A stretch of 64,000 nucleotides of DNA from Ooceraea biroi (taxonomy: Eukaryota; Arthropoda; Insecta; Hymenoptera; Formicidae). The stretch's first letter is position 1, and each line of letters begins with the position of its first letter. Shown piece by piece: positions 28,036-41,978 of this stretch. The notes under the pieces were generated by a model. The model was given only the letters and a program-made list of their open reading frames with translations. It was not told the origin of the DNA and did no database searches. The position numbers were made by a program, and so were the translations under genes. The stretch spans positions 1,967,838-2,031,837 of the forward strand of contig NC_039516.1 of the NCBI RefSeq assembly GCF_003672135.1, read 5' to 3'.

Positions 28036-30054
28036 GTGAGTATCATGATCAAGTGAGGACACGAAAACCTCTGTAAAGCGTACTCGAGGTTCGGGGGTTG
28101 GGTGAAATTGTAAATTTCTTTTCGTTTTCGGTTACCGCGTCACACTTTTGCGACCAATGCACATCGACGTTTGCACTAACGCGTTCTCCTTTTACCCTAG
28201 CACAGTCCTGAACGTTCAATTCAAGTTCGAATTCGCTTTATCTCGTCTTTGGTATCATCGATGCTACGTACTTGCGCACGCTGTGAGATCGTTTTATCCT
28301 CGGCACCGTCGGCACTCTTAGCATTTCGACCGATTTGACGATTTTTACGCGAAATTTTTGGACGATTGATTTTCCGCGTGCTTGGCATTCATTATTGCGG
28401 CACGTACCTCGAGTGTCGAGTGCGCTGGTACGTCGACTGACTGTAAAACAGGGAGATACTGCAAATTTAAGAATGTTCCACGTTAAGTTTAAAACTGTGT
28501 CACCAAGTGACACGTGTACTCAGTCAATAGAATCGTGCGCGACACCGAAAGGGAGTCAAGCTTTGCTATCGATGAGAACGATGACTATTTTCATCGTTCT
28601 CTTTCATCAAGGTTGTAGCGAGAGGCGGAGAGTCTCCGAGCTGGTTGTGTTTGAAAACACACGTTACAAATGGTACTAGTCAATTTAAGTGTAACACCAC
28701 TGTATAACGCTTGGCCAAGCAATATTTCTAAGAGGCGAGGCAAACGCCGCTCCCATAACGATTGTTTTGTCGTGATCGACGATGATCGATCTCGAGATCC
28801 TACGCGAACGGCGCGTGGCCACCGGGAAGCTCATTTAATAAGCATTCTAGACATAATTAGATGGTGCTTTATTCGTAGATACGCTTTAAGGTAGTGACTA
28901 CTGTTGTTAGGATCTGTGCTGCTATGCCTGCGCGACGTGAACAAGTGTTGTGAAGATACGTCTGCAAAACGCGATGCAATTTTTTACAGCATTTCAGTTA
29001 TTTTCTCCTATTTTATTATCCCTGACACATTTGGGATACATCTTTTATCATCTTCCTGATTTCCCTCACACGTACCCTCATCATTGAAGTACACGATCGC
29101 GTCAAGTACAAGCATTGTCGTTCCAGCGTTACCTACGAATCATAAAGGGCATAACGATAGGTCACATTATAGCGTTAAGAAACGCAACGTCGCGCAGGTA
29201 CCGCGGGCAAGTTCGTATTTCGTAAAACATCGAAATCCATCGCTCCCGCGAACACACACCTGCGAAGATACACGTCGCGAAAGGAACAGGAAAGAAACGA
29301 AAGAAACACTCGCGGACACACGCGAGCCGTCGTGCAAGAAGGGAAGAAGAAAATGGACGTAAAAACTAGCCGGGGTGAAAATTGCGCCAGCGAATGCCCG
29401 GTACGGTCGCGATCCTCGAAAAAGCGCATTGCAGCAAAACGCACGCGACGCGGACGTACCTAGAATAAGTGGCATCGCGAGAAGCTTCGCGAGAAATACG
29501 ATTTTCAGGCGCGTGGCTGTTAACAGGACGGGTTGTTCGACGAGTCGGTGAAGAAACGCGGCGCAAGTAACTCATAACTCGAGCGGATGTTGATTGCAAT
29601 CATGCAATCACGTCGACAAAATAGAATATTGAACATATTCCGGAACCGCATTGATCCATTCGCATTCTCGTGATAATCCGCGTGAACGCGACCTATCCGG
29701 AATTAATTACGCAGTGATGAACGATGATGATCGTCCGAGTCATTTTCGCTTGAACACGTCGCGCGTTCCCGCAGTTTCAGTCAAGTTCCAGAGCTGTCGG
29801 ACGACCATCGATCATGATCGATAACGATCACTGGTTAATAGTCAGCGTGGATCCGTCGTGGCGCACAGGGACTTCCAAAACCGACGACGCTTATCGTTGC
29901 CCAGACATTAAACGCTATCCAGAGACTCGTTTACGCAACAATATGTTCCGCGACGGTGGCGGCAAGGGAAAGGGGCAATATATTCCATTGAATCGCGCGT
30001 AAACGTGAAAAAATCAATACTTCGCGTCGTAACCCGCGCCGTCACGTAAAAAAA

Positions 30055-30081
30055 GAGAAAGAGAGAGAGAGAGAGAGAGAC
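30055..30081. repeat. GA dinucleotide microsatellite
   Basis: About eleven uninterrupted GA units preceded by an AAAAAGAGAAA run, inside the first large unc-13 intron. Confidence 0.9.
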
Positions 30082-33000
30082 AGTATTACGCCGACAATAT
30101 CTCCGCAGCTTGTACTTCTTACGTTTTCTACATCCGATCCGCTCGCGATCCGGGCGAACCAGCGATGGGATTTTTTCCCTCGTGGATTTACCCTCCGCGG
30201 CAGGAGCAGCTCCTGGAAAAAAAAAGAAAATTGACGAATCCCTCCGATGATCTTCGTGCCGATAACAAGCAGCCGATAACACGCACGCCACGTGAAACGT
30301 GACGCGAGAACCGCGCGCGTGTCACGCCGGCGAAACTTCGCACCGTGTACGCACGGTGCGTGCGCGATTTTTCTAACTGTCATCGTATATCATCACAGTG
30401 CAGCAACTATGTAAGACGGAAAACGACAAGACTAATAATCGTTATTGTACGTCGTGTAGTAATAATTAGTATACACCGTACCGTAGTAGAGTAATACGAT
30501 TGTATCGTGACGTAAGGTAATTAACGTGTCGTTTGTATGCACTTATTGTACGCAAGTTGCATTCAGCTGAAAATTTTGTTTTCGTTACATATTAAATACA
30601 TAGTTACATTAAATATATAGTAACGTGGTCCTTCACGGTCCATTTATCGAAATTCTAATATCGCGCAACTGCGCGTTCCATTATGCGAGCCATTATTTAA
30701 TTTCCGTTTCGTCGTTTCGAGCGAAAGGTAAATTCATGTCTCCGTAATTGGCAGAATCGTTCTCCGTTCTCGTCCAGCTAATTGCGTGCGTACAAACGAC
30801 GATGGGTATTATTGCAACCAATTGAAATAGCTCGCAACTTAAACATTATTTCCGTATTCTCAGACGTGCGTACCATTTCGTACGACCGATCGCACTGCGT
30901 TCATACCGACAACCATTCGATTTGCATCAGAGAAACGACTCCGATGATCGAATGACCAGTGCGTGTACGCGTGCGAGAGGAACACACACAAGCAACACAC
31001 ACTCACGTCCGATGCATATGCTTCCGTATTTAAAGACTTACAGCCATATAGTACCGTACATAAGCTAGGGAATATTATCATGCGTAATTTTCGATGTTAG
31101 AATTAGGTGACTGGGACAGTACCTGGCGTTCGCAGAATGTGTAGAGACGTCGATTCCGATCCCACCGAGACCCTGAACAAATTAACGAAGCAACAAGGAG
31201 TATGAGATATTCATACTTATGCAAAAACTAACACGAAGAAGATGCACATTGCGGACGTGCCGTCAGAAGTTTGCCAGCGACTTTGGCGGAAGTCTCAGCT
31301 CCTGAAGTTCGCGGAGGCTATCGTTCGGGAAAATTCTAGCTAAACTACCGAGGCTTATTTTCGAGCTTAAACTGAAGCCTAAGATCGCGGCTTTATGTAC
31401 GTTATAAAGTTTCACTTTTGGAACGAGTCTCGGAGGTTACTTCTTAAAGAAGACAGGATTGAGAGGGCATCGGAACCGGCGCCGCCAGTACAAGAGTCAA
31501 TAATACCGGAGGATAACAGGATCTCAGGAGTGCTGTCCTATAAAGAGAAATGCGGGAACGGGGAGGAACATTAGGAAGAGAAATATCCCTGCGACAGTTC
31601 CTTCGTGGATGATAAGTGATAAGAAACCGGCAATTCTGTTAAAATTACACGTCGTCGAGCCTTGCGCGCCGAGGATCAAAATAAAAGGGACGGTTGCGGT
31701 CCCTGCTTCTCCACCGAAAGTTTCACTGTCGCTCCTTTTAGCGTACGTCCTCGGAAGAGTGCGCCGTAAATGCGGAAAATTGCACGAGAACTTTCATAAC
31801 ACGTTTTGCGTCCGTTGAAGAAGGCAACCGAGCCATCCGCCGTCTCAAAGAGAAAATTCCGCATTCGCGGTAATTACAATTACTCTCCGCGCGCGGGGAC
31901 CAATTACAATCAACCCCCGGCGCGCCAAAGAAACACCCCGCCGCTTTTCTCGCGAGGAGAGATTTTTTTTATAATTTGTTCATAATTCACGGCCCGACTG
32001 TTTCGTGAGTAAAGCCCAAGTTGCGCGCGTTTCGCTAACGAAGCGGTAAAACCGGATACGGAGTTTCATCGCTTACCGGCAGAAATTGAAGGAGACCGCT
32101 AAAAGTGTCGTTTGTTAATTGCAACACAACGTCGGTGAGACGCGCATAAAGACGAGTTGCAAGTGAAGAAGCGCGCGATGCTTTATTCGACCGCAGTGCT
32201 CACGCAGTGAGGAACAAAATTGGAAGAAACGCGAGCGAAATTTGAGTGGTCGAGTACATTTTGCGAAATTTGCGTCGGGAAAAGAACACGGTCGTAACTT
32301 TGTTCCCGCGTGTGCAAGCGTTAACACACTACCGTGTGCACAAGCCGTTGTTTCATACGATGCAAAACATACGGATGACGTTGCTCTCCACACACCTTCC
32401 CATTATGCAGTTTCCTTCATCATCCTCGCCATTATCAACGGCTAGAGGGGATGCCAGGCCGCTAATTAATGGTTGTTGCTGATAGGCGCGCGCGAGCGGG
32501 TAGTTTTGCGGGTTGCTGTTGCGCGCGTGCGTCGTCGCAAAACAGCATAAAATTTTACGTAACACATGTGTCGAGCTGTACGTGTCGTCCGCGCCGCATT
32601 CTTCTCTCGTCTCGATTTTGCGATCAGTCCTCCTTGTAAATTTACCGTTTAACTTCAGCCGCAAGCTTTAATTATTTAATTGCACGTGACGCGGACAATC
32701 ATCGGCTTCCTTCGCCCGGTCGATCTGCAATTTTCGATTTCTCGCTTCGTCGCGCTGCTTGCCAAGCAACTCACTCGTGAAGAATCACCCTCAATTATGA
32801 TGCGCCCTGCGCTGACAAATATATCGATGGAATTGCCATTCATTACGTTTTATTAATGCCTGATTCGGGCTTCCACAAATTGCAACGACCCGGGAAGAGG
32901 CCATAAAACTTTACCCGGAGACAAAGAGAAAGAGAGGGAGAGAGAGAAAAGAGGAAGCGCCCAAAGGAGCGACAGTGAAACACCTTTTAATTGGATGATC

Positions 33001-36000
33001 CGTGGATGCAAGGGATTTTAATTGGAACGAGTCTTCCGGGACAAGAATCGAGCGGCTGGCTCCTCGACGTTCTGTGAATCACCTTCGGGACAGCCGAACG
33101 ATTCGATTGACGTGCTCCGCGTTTCGTGCTCGCGCATAAATCAATTATCGCGAATTACCTTGCTGTATTGTGATGAGCGAAAGGGCTGACTAATCGACCG
33201 ATCAACCAACCGATTGACCGACCGACCGAATTCTGAATCCGAGCTGGCGAATCTCAGTCGAATCGTCGGATTTCCGAAGGCTCGGCAGTGACACGACGAG
33301 GCCAATAATACGACCAGACCAATTCTCTACCGTTTCTCACTTTTATATGAGCGAATAATGAGCGAAAGGAGCGATTACTACCGCGTGTCCAGCGATGAGT
33401 TAAGTATCGTACTAAACGCCTAGTATAACGCAGTCATTAATAATTGTATATGTATCATATACTGTCGTGGTATCATTATAAGTGTCTGACATACATGCAT
33501 ACATACATCCACACACTCGCACGCTCGTGCGTGATTCATGTAATTCTTCTTGTCGAGTCCGCCAATTTTTTACTTGGCTCTTTCTCACATACGTCTTACA
33601 TATGGAGCATTTCATTATAGCGACATTCTCGCCGTCGACACATCTCTCTTTCACACACATATGCCACATGCCTAACTCACGTATATGTACACACGAAGGT
33701 ATATATCTATACGTATATTACTACGCGGTAGATTTGTGTCAATTAATACTGTAACGGAACGTTTAGTCGTGTTTTTCCGATCGGTGAGGAGGCGGAGCAG
33801 GCGGGAGAATCTAATGCATAAGCTTTCGTGTGATAATCGGGGCAAAAAAGGGGGACGGGGATTAAGGGAAGACGTAGCTCACAGCATCTCACACGCTCAC
33901 GCTCTGAAAAAATCATTTTGTTTTTTTTTCTAACAAAGACTGCAATTGCAAGTGTCGCAAGGGAATAATCTTCATTGAGCTCTCCGCGAAAACTGGGGAC
34001 GGATAAATTAGTCGTCAGACGTGAAGCTGTAACAGCTAATGGAATCTTGGATAGAACTTTGCCTCAACATTTCCGTAAGAAGTCATTTCTGAAAATATTA
34101 TCTTTCGAATTCGAATGAACGGTCGAAAACATTGTTTCTCCCTTCGCGGGCATTTCTGAATCGCTTTTTGCTTCAGCGTTCCTCATGGTTCCTTGCAATT
34201 TTGCAGTTCCGTGCACTTGACAGTATGGATAAATTTTAATTGATCTGTCTGGCAATCCCCAGCCAGGCACGAACTTGCCATTTTTCGATATATCGACAAC
34301 GTGACCCAAGCATGGTCTGCAGGTATAACTGGTCGCGATAATGGAATGATCGATTGCGCGGATTCAACAGCCGGCTGCTTCGATTTTATGATGGATCTTT
34401 CGAAAACCGTCGGACGAAGCGTGACGCATATCATTAGCGGAGGTAAAAGGCAGCTCGATATTTACACTCGAGCGAAATCATTTTATATTCAATAACGCGG
34501 AAGTTTGCTCTCGCGAAGTCCCTCATAAAACGTAACGAAGTTCATTAGAATGCAATTAAAATCCATTAACGGCTGTTTCGCAAGGAAAGCCGTTCGAGGA
34601 TAGCGAGGAGCAATTTAACGATCTCCTTTACGTGGCAGGCAACCTTATCTCGCCACTTTGATGACGAATACGCAGTCGTACCTGAGATGGAGCAGAAAAC
34701 GACGTGACGTATGGTTGAGGGGAGGAAAAGGACTCATATCTGGGTTAGTCTTCGGGAAAATAAATTTGTGGCCTGTAAAGGGCGTAATTCTGCGGAATAC
34801 ACGTCTCGTAAAAAGAATTGCATCGCGAACGACACCGCGACATGTGCGGTGTAAGAGCGAAAGCGGATTGGCGACGTGTTCCTTCGTGTGTTCCACGGAA
34901 ACGTGAAACCATCAAACGGATTGCAAGCGTGGTTGAATGATACATCAACGAAGATCCGCTGCCAGCCTTGCCGTAGCTCATTCGACATCTTCGCGTCTCG
35001 TTGATTATCGCGTAATTGTAATAAGATCAGGCGTAACTTTCGCGCGCATTTAGCGTATTCATAAGTGCAAGTTGTTGGAAGTCATCTCCTCCGCTCAACT
35101 CGGTTAATTCGTTATTAGTCATATCAAATGGGAAACTCAAGATTTGGCGCGCATTCATATATATGTTATATATTTAATACGTACCTATATAAGAAGGGAG
35201 ATCTGAAACGCGCATATAATGTTTTGAGACATATCGAAATACGACATTTAGAAATTGCGTCTCGAAAACGAAGTAATTTGAGGAATATTGAGGGAAATTT
35301 GTCGCGGGAGAAAAATTAAGAAACACATTTTATATATACATATTTATTTTATTTATTTCATTCAAGAAGCATTGAGAAAAGATATTGTTTATGAAAGACA
35401 GCTGCAACGAGAGTTGAACCGAAATTCAATCCATTCAAAAATTCAAAGATTCATCCAGCAGTGTCGCATAAATCACTCGAAGCTCATTTCCCAGCATCCC
35501 TTGATGACGTCAAGCTTAGCGAGAATGACTGGAATCACGTCTGACGACTGATTGTATCCCCAACTTATTGTCATCTTGCGATTCATCGTGGCTAGCCAGC
35601 TGCAAACGATTATCTTGAATCGTCGGTGATTAACGCAAATGCGCCAAAATTATGCGGAACATTAAACACTCGACGCGAAACGCTGTTGCACAGATATGAA
35701 TCCGATGCTCCTCTTTCAGATCGTCAAGCAACGATCACGCGACTCTTGCGATGCAACTAATCGCAAGCACCTTGTTGAAAATTGTGTGAGACAGGAAATT
35801 TTATTCCAGATTTATGCGCGCGTTTAAGGCGATTCCTGCAGCTTCTCGTAGACGCGAAAGGTTTCGGACGCCCCACGTGTTATCCCATTATGTGGCGTCC
35901 TATTACCCCATGGGCAAGGGGTTGCGGCAGATACATATCTCACAATTAAGACTATTGCGGCAACAGTAAAGGCGCTTATGGACGCAACGGGCTGTAACGT

Positions 36001-37987
36001 ATAATTTACGAGGGGCAAATCGGGTGTAACTGTATTCCGTATATCCAGGCGCGGAAGCGGAAGTCCAAGATAAATCGCGGTGAGCTGTGGGATGATTGGG
36101 CGAACGTGGGATCAGGGTGACACGCAGTGTGGGTCCGCAACTTGGCTGCTAGCACAATTAGGCGCACACCATGTTACTATCGTCACACATACAGCTCGCG
36201 ACATATCATTCGCAGTGATCGCATACTCACACACGGTAGTGTTCATATAGTTACATTACACACGGAGTACAATGCACATAAACTCACACGGACTTCATAC
36301 ATGCTCACACATGCCTCACATACACGTGTGCACACTCACGAGCGGGGTACCTCTCCGATTACCCGCGGCCATTTCCAGTTTTGGATCGGCGCCGAAACAC
36401 GCGGGGTAATTTAGTTACGTATCACCTTCGCAGCGTGCCTCGATCAATCCGATTAATTTATCGACGTCATCTTCCACCTTTCGTAGATTCTCGACGGTTC
36501 CCGGAGGTCTAGTGTATAACACCGGGCGCTTCTATCTAAAATTTATCCGTCTGTCGATTATCGTATTACCGTATATCATATATTCAAATGACCTTAATAT
36601 CATAATTATTCTTGATAACGTATATGCATATTCATGAATCACAATTGTACTCATACATATCGCAATGGGCTCGGAATTCCCGCAGTCCCCCGCACTATTA
36701 TCACAGCGACGTTTACTACTTTTAATTCTTTTTGGGCATTTCAGTTAGTTTGCGTGCTCAGATCCACCGTAATACCGGTACACTGCACGGAATTGGCTTT
36801 TATGCAAACGCACGTGTATACATATATCTTATGCATACGTAAGCGACGTATGGACCACTTCCCGCTTCTTCCTGAGGTCGTATTAGCTCTTCCGTTCCTT
36901 ACCCCATTTATGCTTCCATTAATCACTGACATCCGCATTACGTGACTGAAATCCACTCCGACAACTCGTTATTTTTTCGCGTCGCAACTCCACGACCGAC
37001 TTCCTCTTCTACAGAAAAGCTTCTACGTTTACAAGTATTTTCGGTTGCTTATGATTCGTCATAATCAGTTTTCAAAAGCCGACGTTGCTTGCTTCCATTA
37101 AATTTGATAGGATTATCAAAACTGCAGAAATTCCGACGTCCTATCTGTCGTCGTTGGTAGATATCCGCGTTGTGTTCGGGGATGATTCTCGCAAGTATAC
37201 GTATCGCAGTTACATAATCACGCGTCATCCACATATCACGGTAAACGTAGATCTTCCCTGGGATACCCCGCGTGTGATGAGGTTTTAATTCCACGATATG
37301 AAGGAACGAAGCGAGATGCAGATTACTGCGACATTAGGGGGCCAGCGGCATGTAATCAAGAATAATCAATTTCTGCGCTGTAATGGGCGCATTCGTGGGA
37401 GTAATTCGCAAATAACAATCTGCAGGAAAAATGTATCTCCGCGGACATTTCGCGCTCGCAACGGCGCTCGTTGGCCGCGGATAAGCCGGAGTGCACAGGG
37501 CACACAAGGGAAGAGCTTTTGTCTTCTCGAGGGTGTGTTTTCTCATCGAGACGATGGCACGACAACGAAGTTTCACGCGGAAATTTTCAATTTACTCCGG
37601 ATAAGGTAGAAAATAATCGTAAAAGAATTATTTGCAAAATATATATAATCGCGCTGCGAGTCGCAGAGTCTCGACGAGTGATCACCCCGTGCCGCACACA
37701 TACGCACACACACGCACACGCATACCTGCATATCATTGATATCGTTTCATTAAGTGTCATATCATTAAAAAAGAGGAGGCGGGAGGAAGAGGGTAGGCGC
37801 AAACACGCCTGTCTTCATCAATCGATGTAGTACAGCGAAGATTTCTTAAGGCTTCTCAAACCTAGCGAATAGCGCCGTCAATTGACGACTAGTGTCTAAG
37901 CGAATTAAAGGAAACTACGTTGTTATATAAGGCCTAATAGATAACAGGACAATTTGTTAGAGAATAATGAGTAAACGTGCACACGTA

Positions 37988-38007
37988 ACATACATACATA
38001 CATACAG
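37988..38007. repeat. CATA tetranucleotide microsatellite
   Basis: Four to five CATA units within a stretch rich in cacata and acacgt, inside the large intron. A similar short run lies at 57003-57023 in another intron. Confidence 0.85.
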
Positions 38008-39110
38008 ACACGTGTGTACACGAATACACAAGGAAACGTACAGACACATACATACGCGGTGTTTTGGTTGTTAAGCAAACGCTTGTCAGAATTATATATT
38101 CGCGAAGCGATGCTATTCTATATAGATGTATATACTATTGTATTGTACGTATGTACAACTCTCTCGCCTTCGAGCGCGTCTTCGCGTTACGCGCGCGCCA
38201 CGTTACTCATCTTCGTCGTTGCCAGGCTCGTCTGGAAGTGCGTGATGAGAATGGGTTAATCATTAATCTGAATATTGCGCAGAAATGCTGATGCTCGGCA
38301 AAAATTACGTCGTATCGCGTTGCCATCGGGGATGTCACGTTTAATTTCGTTACGCGAGGAAAATTTACGAGTTAAGCGGGGCACTAATATAACGTTTGCG
38401 CAGCGAAATTCATCATATGTATCATGAATAAGTAATCGGCGTATCGTTCTGTCGGCATAAAATGTCAACTCCGCGCCGCAAACGTGCAGCATGAATTTTC
38501 CGAGCGGCCATGAGGACGATCATGCCGCTTTGCGAGGTGATGGAGACCATTTACGCGATCCCCTTTTACGCGAAATTTTGCGGATTTGCGATTGCTTGCT
38601 TACTTTTGTGGCGCGTTTCATTCGCGCGGGAGCTTTACGTGAATATTTTAACTGCGACGCGGCGCGTTTCTGCATCATTTAATTTTGATCGAATATCATT
38701 CCTATTGTCAATTAAAGCGTTCCCATTCAACGACTCATCACAAATGCAAATTTATACGCGAGCGTATTCCGCAAATAGGAATTAAATGCTTCGCGCTTCA
38801 TTTACTCGTACGCGCGCATCGACGAGACGCTCTCGAGGGCCAGCACTTCGTGACTATACGTGAAAACGTGAAACGAAAATCGTCATGCTCCAGTGTTGTC
38901 TAAGCTTTTTAAGCGAAACAGAGAAAAAAAAAGGAACCCTTTCCGCGCGCAAGACTGTGTCTAAATGAACGAGAATGAATGAGAGCGATCGAGCGAGAGT
39001 GAGGAAGCGCGCGAGGATGAGGACGAAAAATTGTAATCTGAGAGAGTGCGAGAAAACGAAATTCGCGTGTGCAAGAGTGCGGAAGAAGTGAGAAAAAGCA
39101 CGAGTGACAG

Positions 39111-39146
39111 AGCGAGAGAAAAAGAGAGAAAGAGAGAAAGAGAGAC
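39111..39146. repeat. GA-rich simple repeat
   Basis: Purine tract of GAGAAA and GA units. It begins the purine-biased area 38960-39150, inside the large unc-13 intron. Confidence 0.85.
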
Positions 39147-40669
39147 AGCGTTAAGGGACAAAATACCTGCGGCTCTAACTCTAAATACTTATTACACTTG
39201 TTATGCTATCGATAAGTTTATATTATATCTCTATCGTGACAGAATTGTACGTGATATTATATTTATACGGACTGTTACACAACTCTCTATATCTCCGAAA
39301 CTTCCATTTCATCGCGCGACCGAGCGAACGCGAGTTGGCGCGCGAGATGCGCAGGTGAGCGGAGAGGAAGAGGAGGTAGTAAGAGATGGATTCAGAGACG
39401 AGGAAATCGCATGCGACAAACGTCACGTGGATGCACGGGTCCCTTGCCTTTCGGCCGGAAGGACCGATTAGTCCTCAAGATTTTCTCGTCTGGAAGTTCC
39501 GGGCGACGAGCCGTTATCAGGAAAAATCGTCAGCGGAACGGGGACCATGAGGAGAAAGAAGAGGACCGCTATAGAGAGGAGGGTCAAGATTCCGAGGCTC
39601 GCAGAGGGGCACGAGAGCCCCTGATCTGACAGGATTTATCGCGAGACCAGCGTGGACTCGAGCGAACGACCGAACCATGAATCCGGCCGGCTGACAGACG
39701 ACAAAATGCCCATGCTTCTTCGAGGTCGCCGGGCCGAAGGTTGATTAATGGCGACAAGCGAGACGAGAATGGGTTCGATCTGTCCGCCGAACGAGAAAGG
39801 GATTAAACCGGTGCTTCATGGTGGAATCGCAAGGGAGAGAGAAAGAGAGAGCGAGAACAAGAGAGATAAATGATAGGGAAAGCATGGAGAACATGTTTAG
39901 ATCGTGTGATGCGGTTGCTGGAGCTTGAAGCTCGCGAGATCCTCGCATTGTGAAGCGCAGTTCATGGATGGGGCCAAGAAAGAAGCTGCAGTTGCAGAGG
40001 GATGAAACTGACTGAAGGCTAGGTGCGAGGAAGGAGGCCCTAATCTAAATGAAGCGACTGCGAGGGAAAAGAAGACGAAGGAGCGAACCGCGCATGATGG
40101 CTTCCGCCCTTTTCTATTCCGCGCCAGTCGACCAGCCAGAGGAAGAAGCTATTCGAGAGGAAGATCCTGTAAACCGGCGATTTCCTCTGCGCCTTCTCAT
40201 CCCGTTCCATTCTCAATTCCTCTCCGTAGGTCTGTAGAAGTGATAAAACGAGTCGAGGCAGAGCATTATGCGTGCGTGCGTGCGCGCGCGCGGCCACGGA
40301 AATTAGAGCGAGAAATTCATCTCGCGGTTTTTGTAATATCCATCCACGTGTACACACACACACACATGCGCATAGTCGGGAGGTTTTTAAGGTATTTCCA
40401 TCGCTCGGCGCGGTGAGAAAGGGAATCTCTAGGATCAATCTGCGATCTATGTTGGAATCATCGTCCTGCGATGATTGCTCGTCTTCCTCGCTCTCTTCCG
40501 TGGTCGCACGCGGCCCTTTACTCTAAAAGACTGTACAATTATGCGAAAAATAGAAGAACGAACCCTGCGCTATTGCGTTCGCGCGATCGGCATCGCGCCA
40601 CTCTCCATTTCGTTTTTTGGAACTGTTACTGAGCTTGTTTTTTAATAAACTTGTTTTTTTGTTTGTTAG

Positions 40670-40713
40670 AACGGCAGCGGACCGGGCGGCGAATCTGGCG
40701 GACGTGCGAATGG
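40670..40713 (+). CDS. unc-13: unc-13 small exon (44 nt), Gly-rich linker
   Basis: Bounded by acceptor ttgtttgttag and donor gg|gtgagt. It starts in phase 0, so it joins the giant exon ending at 28035 (or 27906), and it ends two bases into a Gly codon that the next exon completes. It encodes NGSGPGGESGGRANG, a flexible Gly/Ser linker just before the conserved block that precedes C1. At 44 nt it is not a multiple of three, so skipping it would shift the frame. Identification rests on exact phase fit and position, because the linker itself is low in information. Confidence 0.82.
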
Positions 40714-41887
40714 GTGAGTACACTGTCACTTGCTTTATTGTTCTATCACGAAGCTGATAGAACTGTGTATAAGCTGTGTGTTAACGTAAAAAAATCAGTT
40801 ACGCGCAATAAAAGAAGTATCTGTTTGTTGATGCTCCAACGAGCATAAAATCGAGATTGAAACATCTAAATGATTCTCGCTGAGTGTCAAAAGGAGAACG
40901 AGGTGAAATTGTCGGTAAAATTGCTCCCAATTCATGTTACATCCAATATTTCCGATAAATTTTCGTTTTGAATCGCGAATGAACGATGATGTATCTTGCA
41001 GTTCGGCTGTCATTATCTGACATCCCAGCAAGACTGGACCATGTGAGTGACAGATTTTACATATCAGAAAAGTGCAGAGATGTTCGCCACACGCTTGCCG
41101 CGTTCTTTTTGTCGGATCGAAGTCTCCACGATATTGCAACATTAATCTATTATATCGACGTATTATTTTTAACTCTCTACACAACAGCGATCGAATATTA
41201 TGAAGCGTATTCTTAAAGCTGTTCTGATATTTTATGTTTTATTCTGGCTTTCATATGTTTTATTACGTTCTCCGCGAATTCGATTCAACAATCAAATAGA
41301 CTCGATAAAAAAATATTAAATATAGTTTTGCGCCCGCGGCAATCGGCCAAGAACGGCGATTTGGATCTGCGGGAACTTGAAATTCCGGAAAACTTTCTAA
41401 CGAGCACCAATTTTCCATCGCGTTCCTCGCGTACTTTCGAACCCTGCGAGTCGTACGAGAAAACCTCTCTTACAACTATGGCTAACTCGGACTCTCAGTT
41501 TGATTCGAGAGCTCAGTTCATTTTCAATCTACGCGAAATCGATCTCAACCTTAATTTGCAAACTGGTTCTTTTTTTCTCCCTCCCTCTCTCTCGCTTCTT
41601 TTGATATCAGAATCTGTTATCAGACCGTCCGAATGTTTCAGCTTTCAATGGACTTCGGAAGTTATTCGAGAAATTTATAATATTGTGTTTCGCAACCCAG
41701 AATCATATCCATAAAACATTCCATTACAATGGCTCTCGGTATAATCTACCTCACGATAAATAATAATACACTGATAAATATCAGCGACGATAAAGAGCGC
41801 AAGCGAAATTAACGTAAATTCCTGAAACAGCAGATCGACGTGTAGTCTCGCTCGCTGACACAATTCCCGAAATCTTTCTCGTTACAG

Positions 41888-41978
41888 ACATCCAGGCGAC
41901 AATCCTTTCTACAGCACCATCGACAGCATGCCGGACATTCGACCACGTCGGAAGTCGATACCATTGGTTTCCGAGCTG
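41888..41978 (+). CDS. unc-13: unc-13 exon with conserved SMPDIRPRRKSIPLVSEL block
   Basis: Acceptor cgttacag and donor ctg|gtaggt enclose 91 nt. The first base completes the Gly codon left by the previous exon, followed by 30 codons containing HPGDNPFYSTIDSMPDI and RPRRKSIPLVSEL. A closely similar basic, PLVSEL-ending segment precedes the C1 domain in Munc13 proteins from worms to mammals (recalled family knowledge). The exon ends in phase 0. It links the isoform-specific N-terminus to the shared catalytic half, and the RRKS motif is a plausible basophilic kinase site. Confidence 0.92.

Larger units (their letters stand above)
28036..40669 (+). other. Large unc-13 intron (12.6 kb)
   Basis: Starts gtgagtat and ends tttgtttgttag. 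I found no further recognisable Unc-13 exon inside, although a short or poorly conserved alternative first exon could be missed. Contents include purine tracts near 30055, 32923 and 39111, a CATA microsatellite near 37988, CA-rich stretches near 37690 and 40350, and an 8-bp-stem hairpin at about 30341 (GCACCGTG...CACGGTGC). The GC-richer stretch 39300-40300 has many short overlapping frames and could hold an alternative promoter, but nothing specific supports that. Confidence 0.7.

Noticed and set aside
38510..38785. 91-codon frame with a membrane-like segment (FCGFAIACLLLW)
   Set aside because: A second frame is open over the same bases, and no splice or start context supports it.
41441..41465. 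TTCGAACCC resembling a tRNA T-loop
   Set aside because: No acceptor or anticodon stem could be folded around it.
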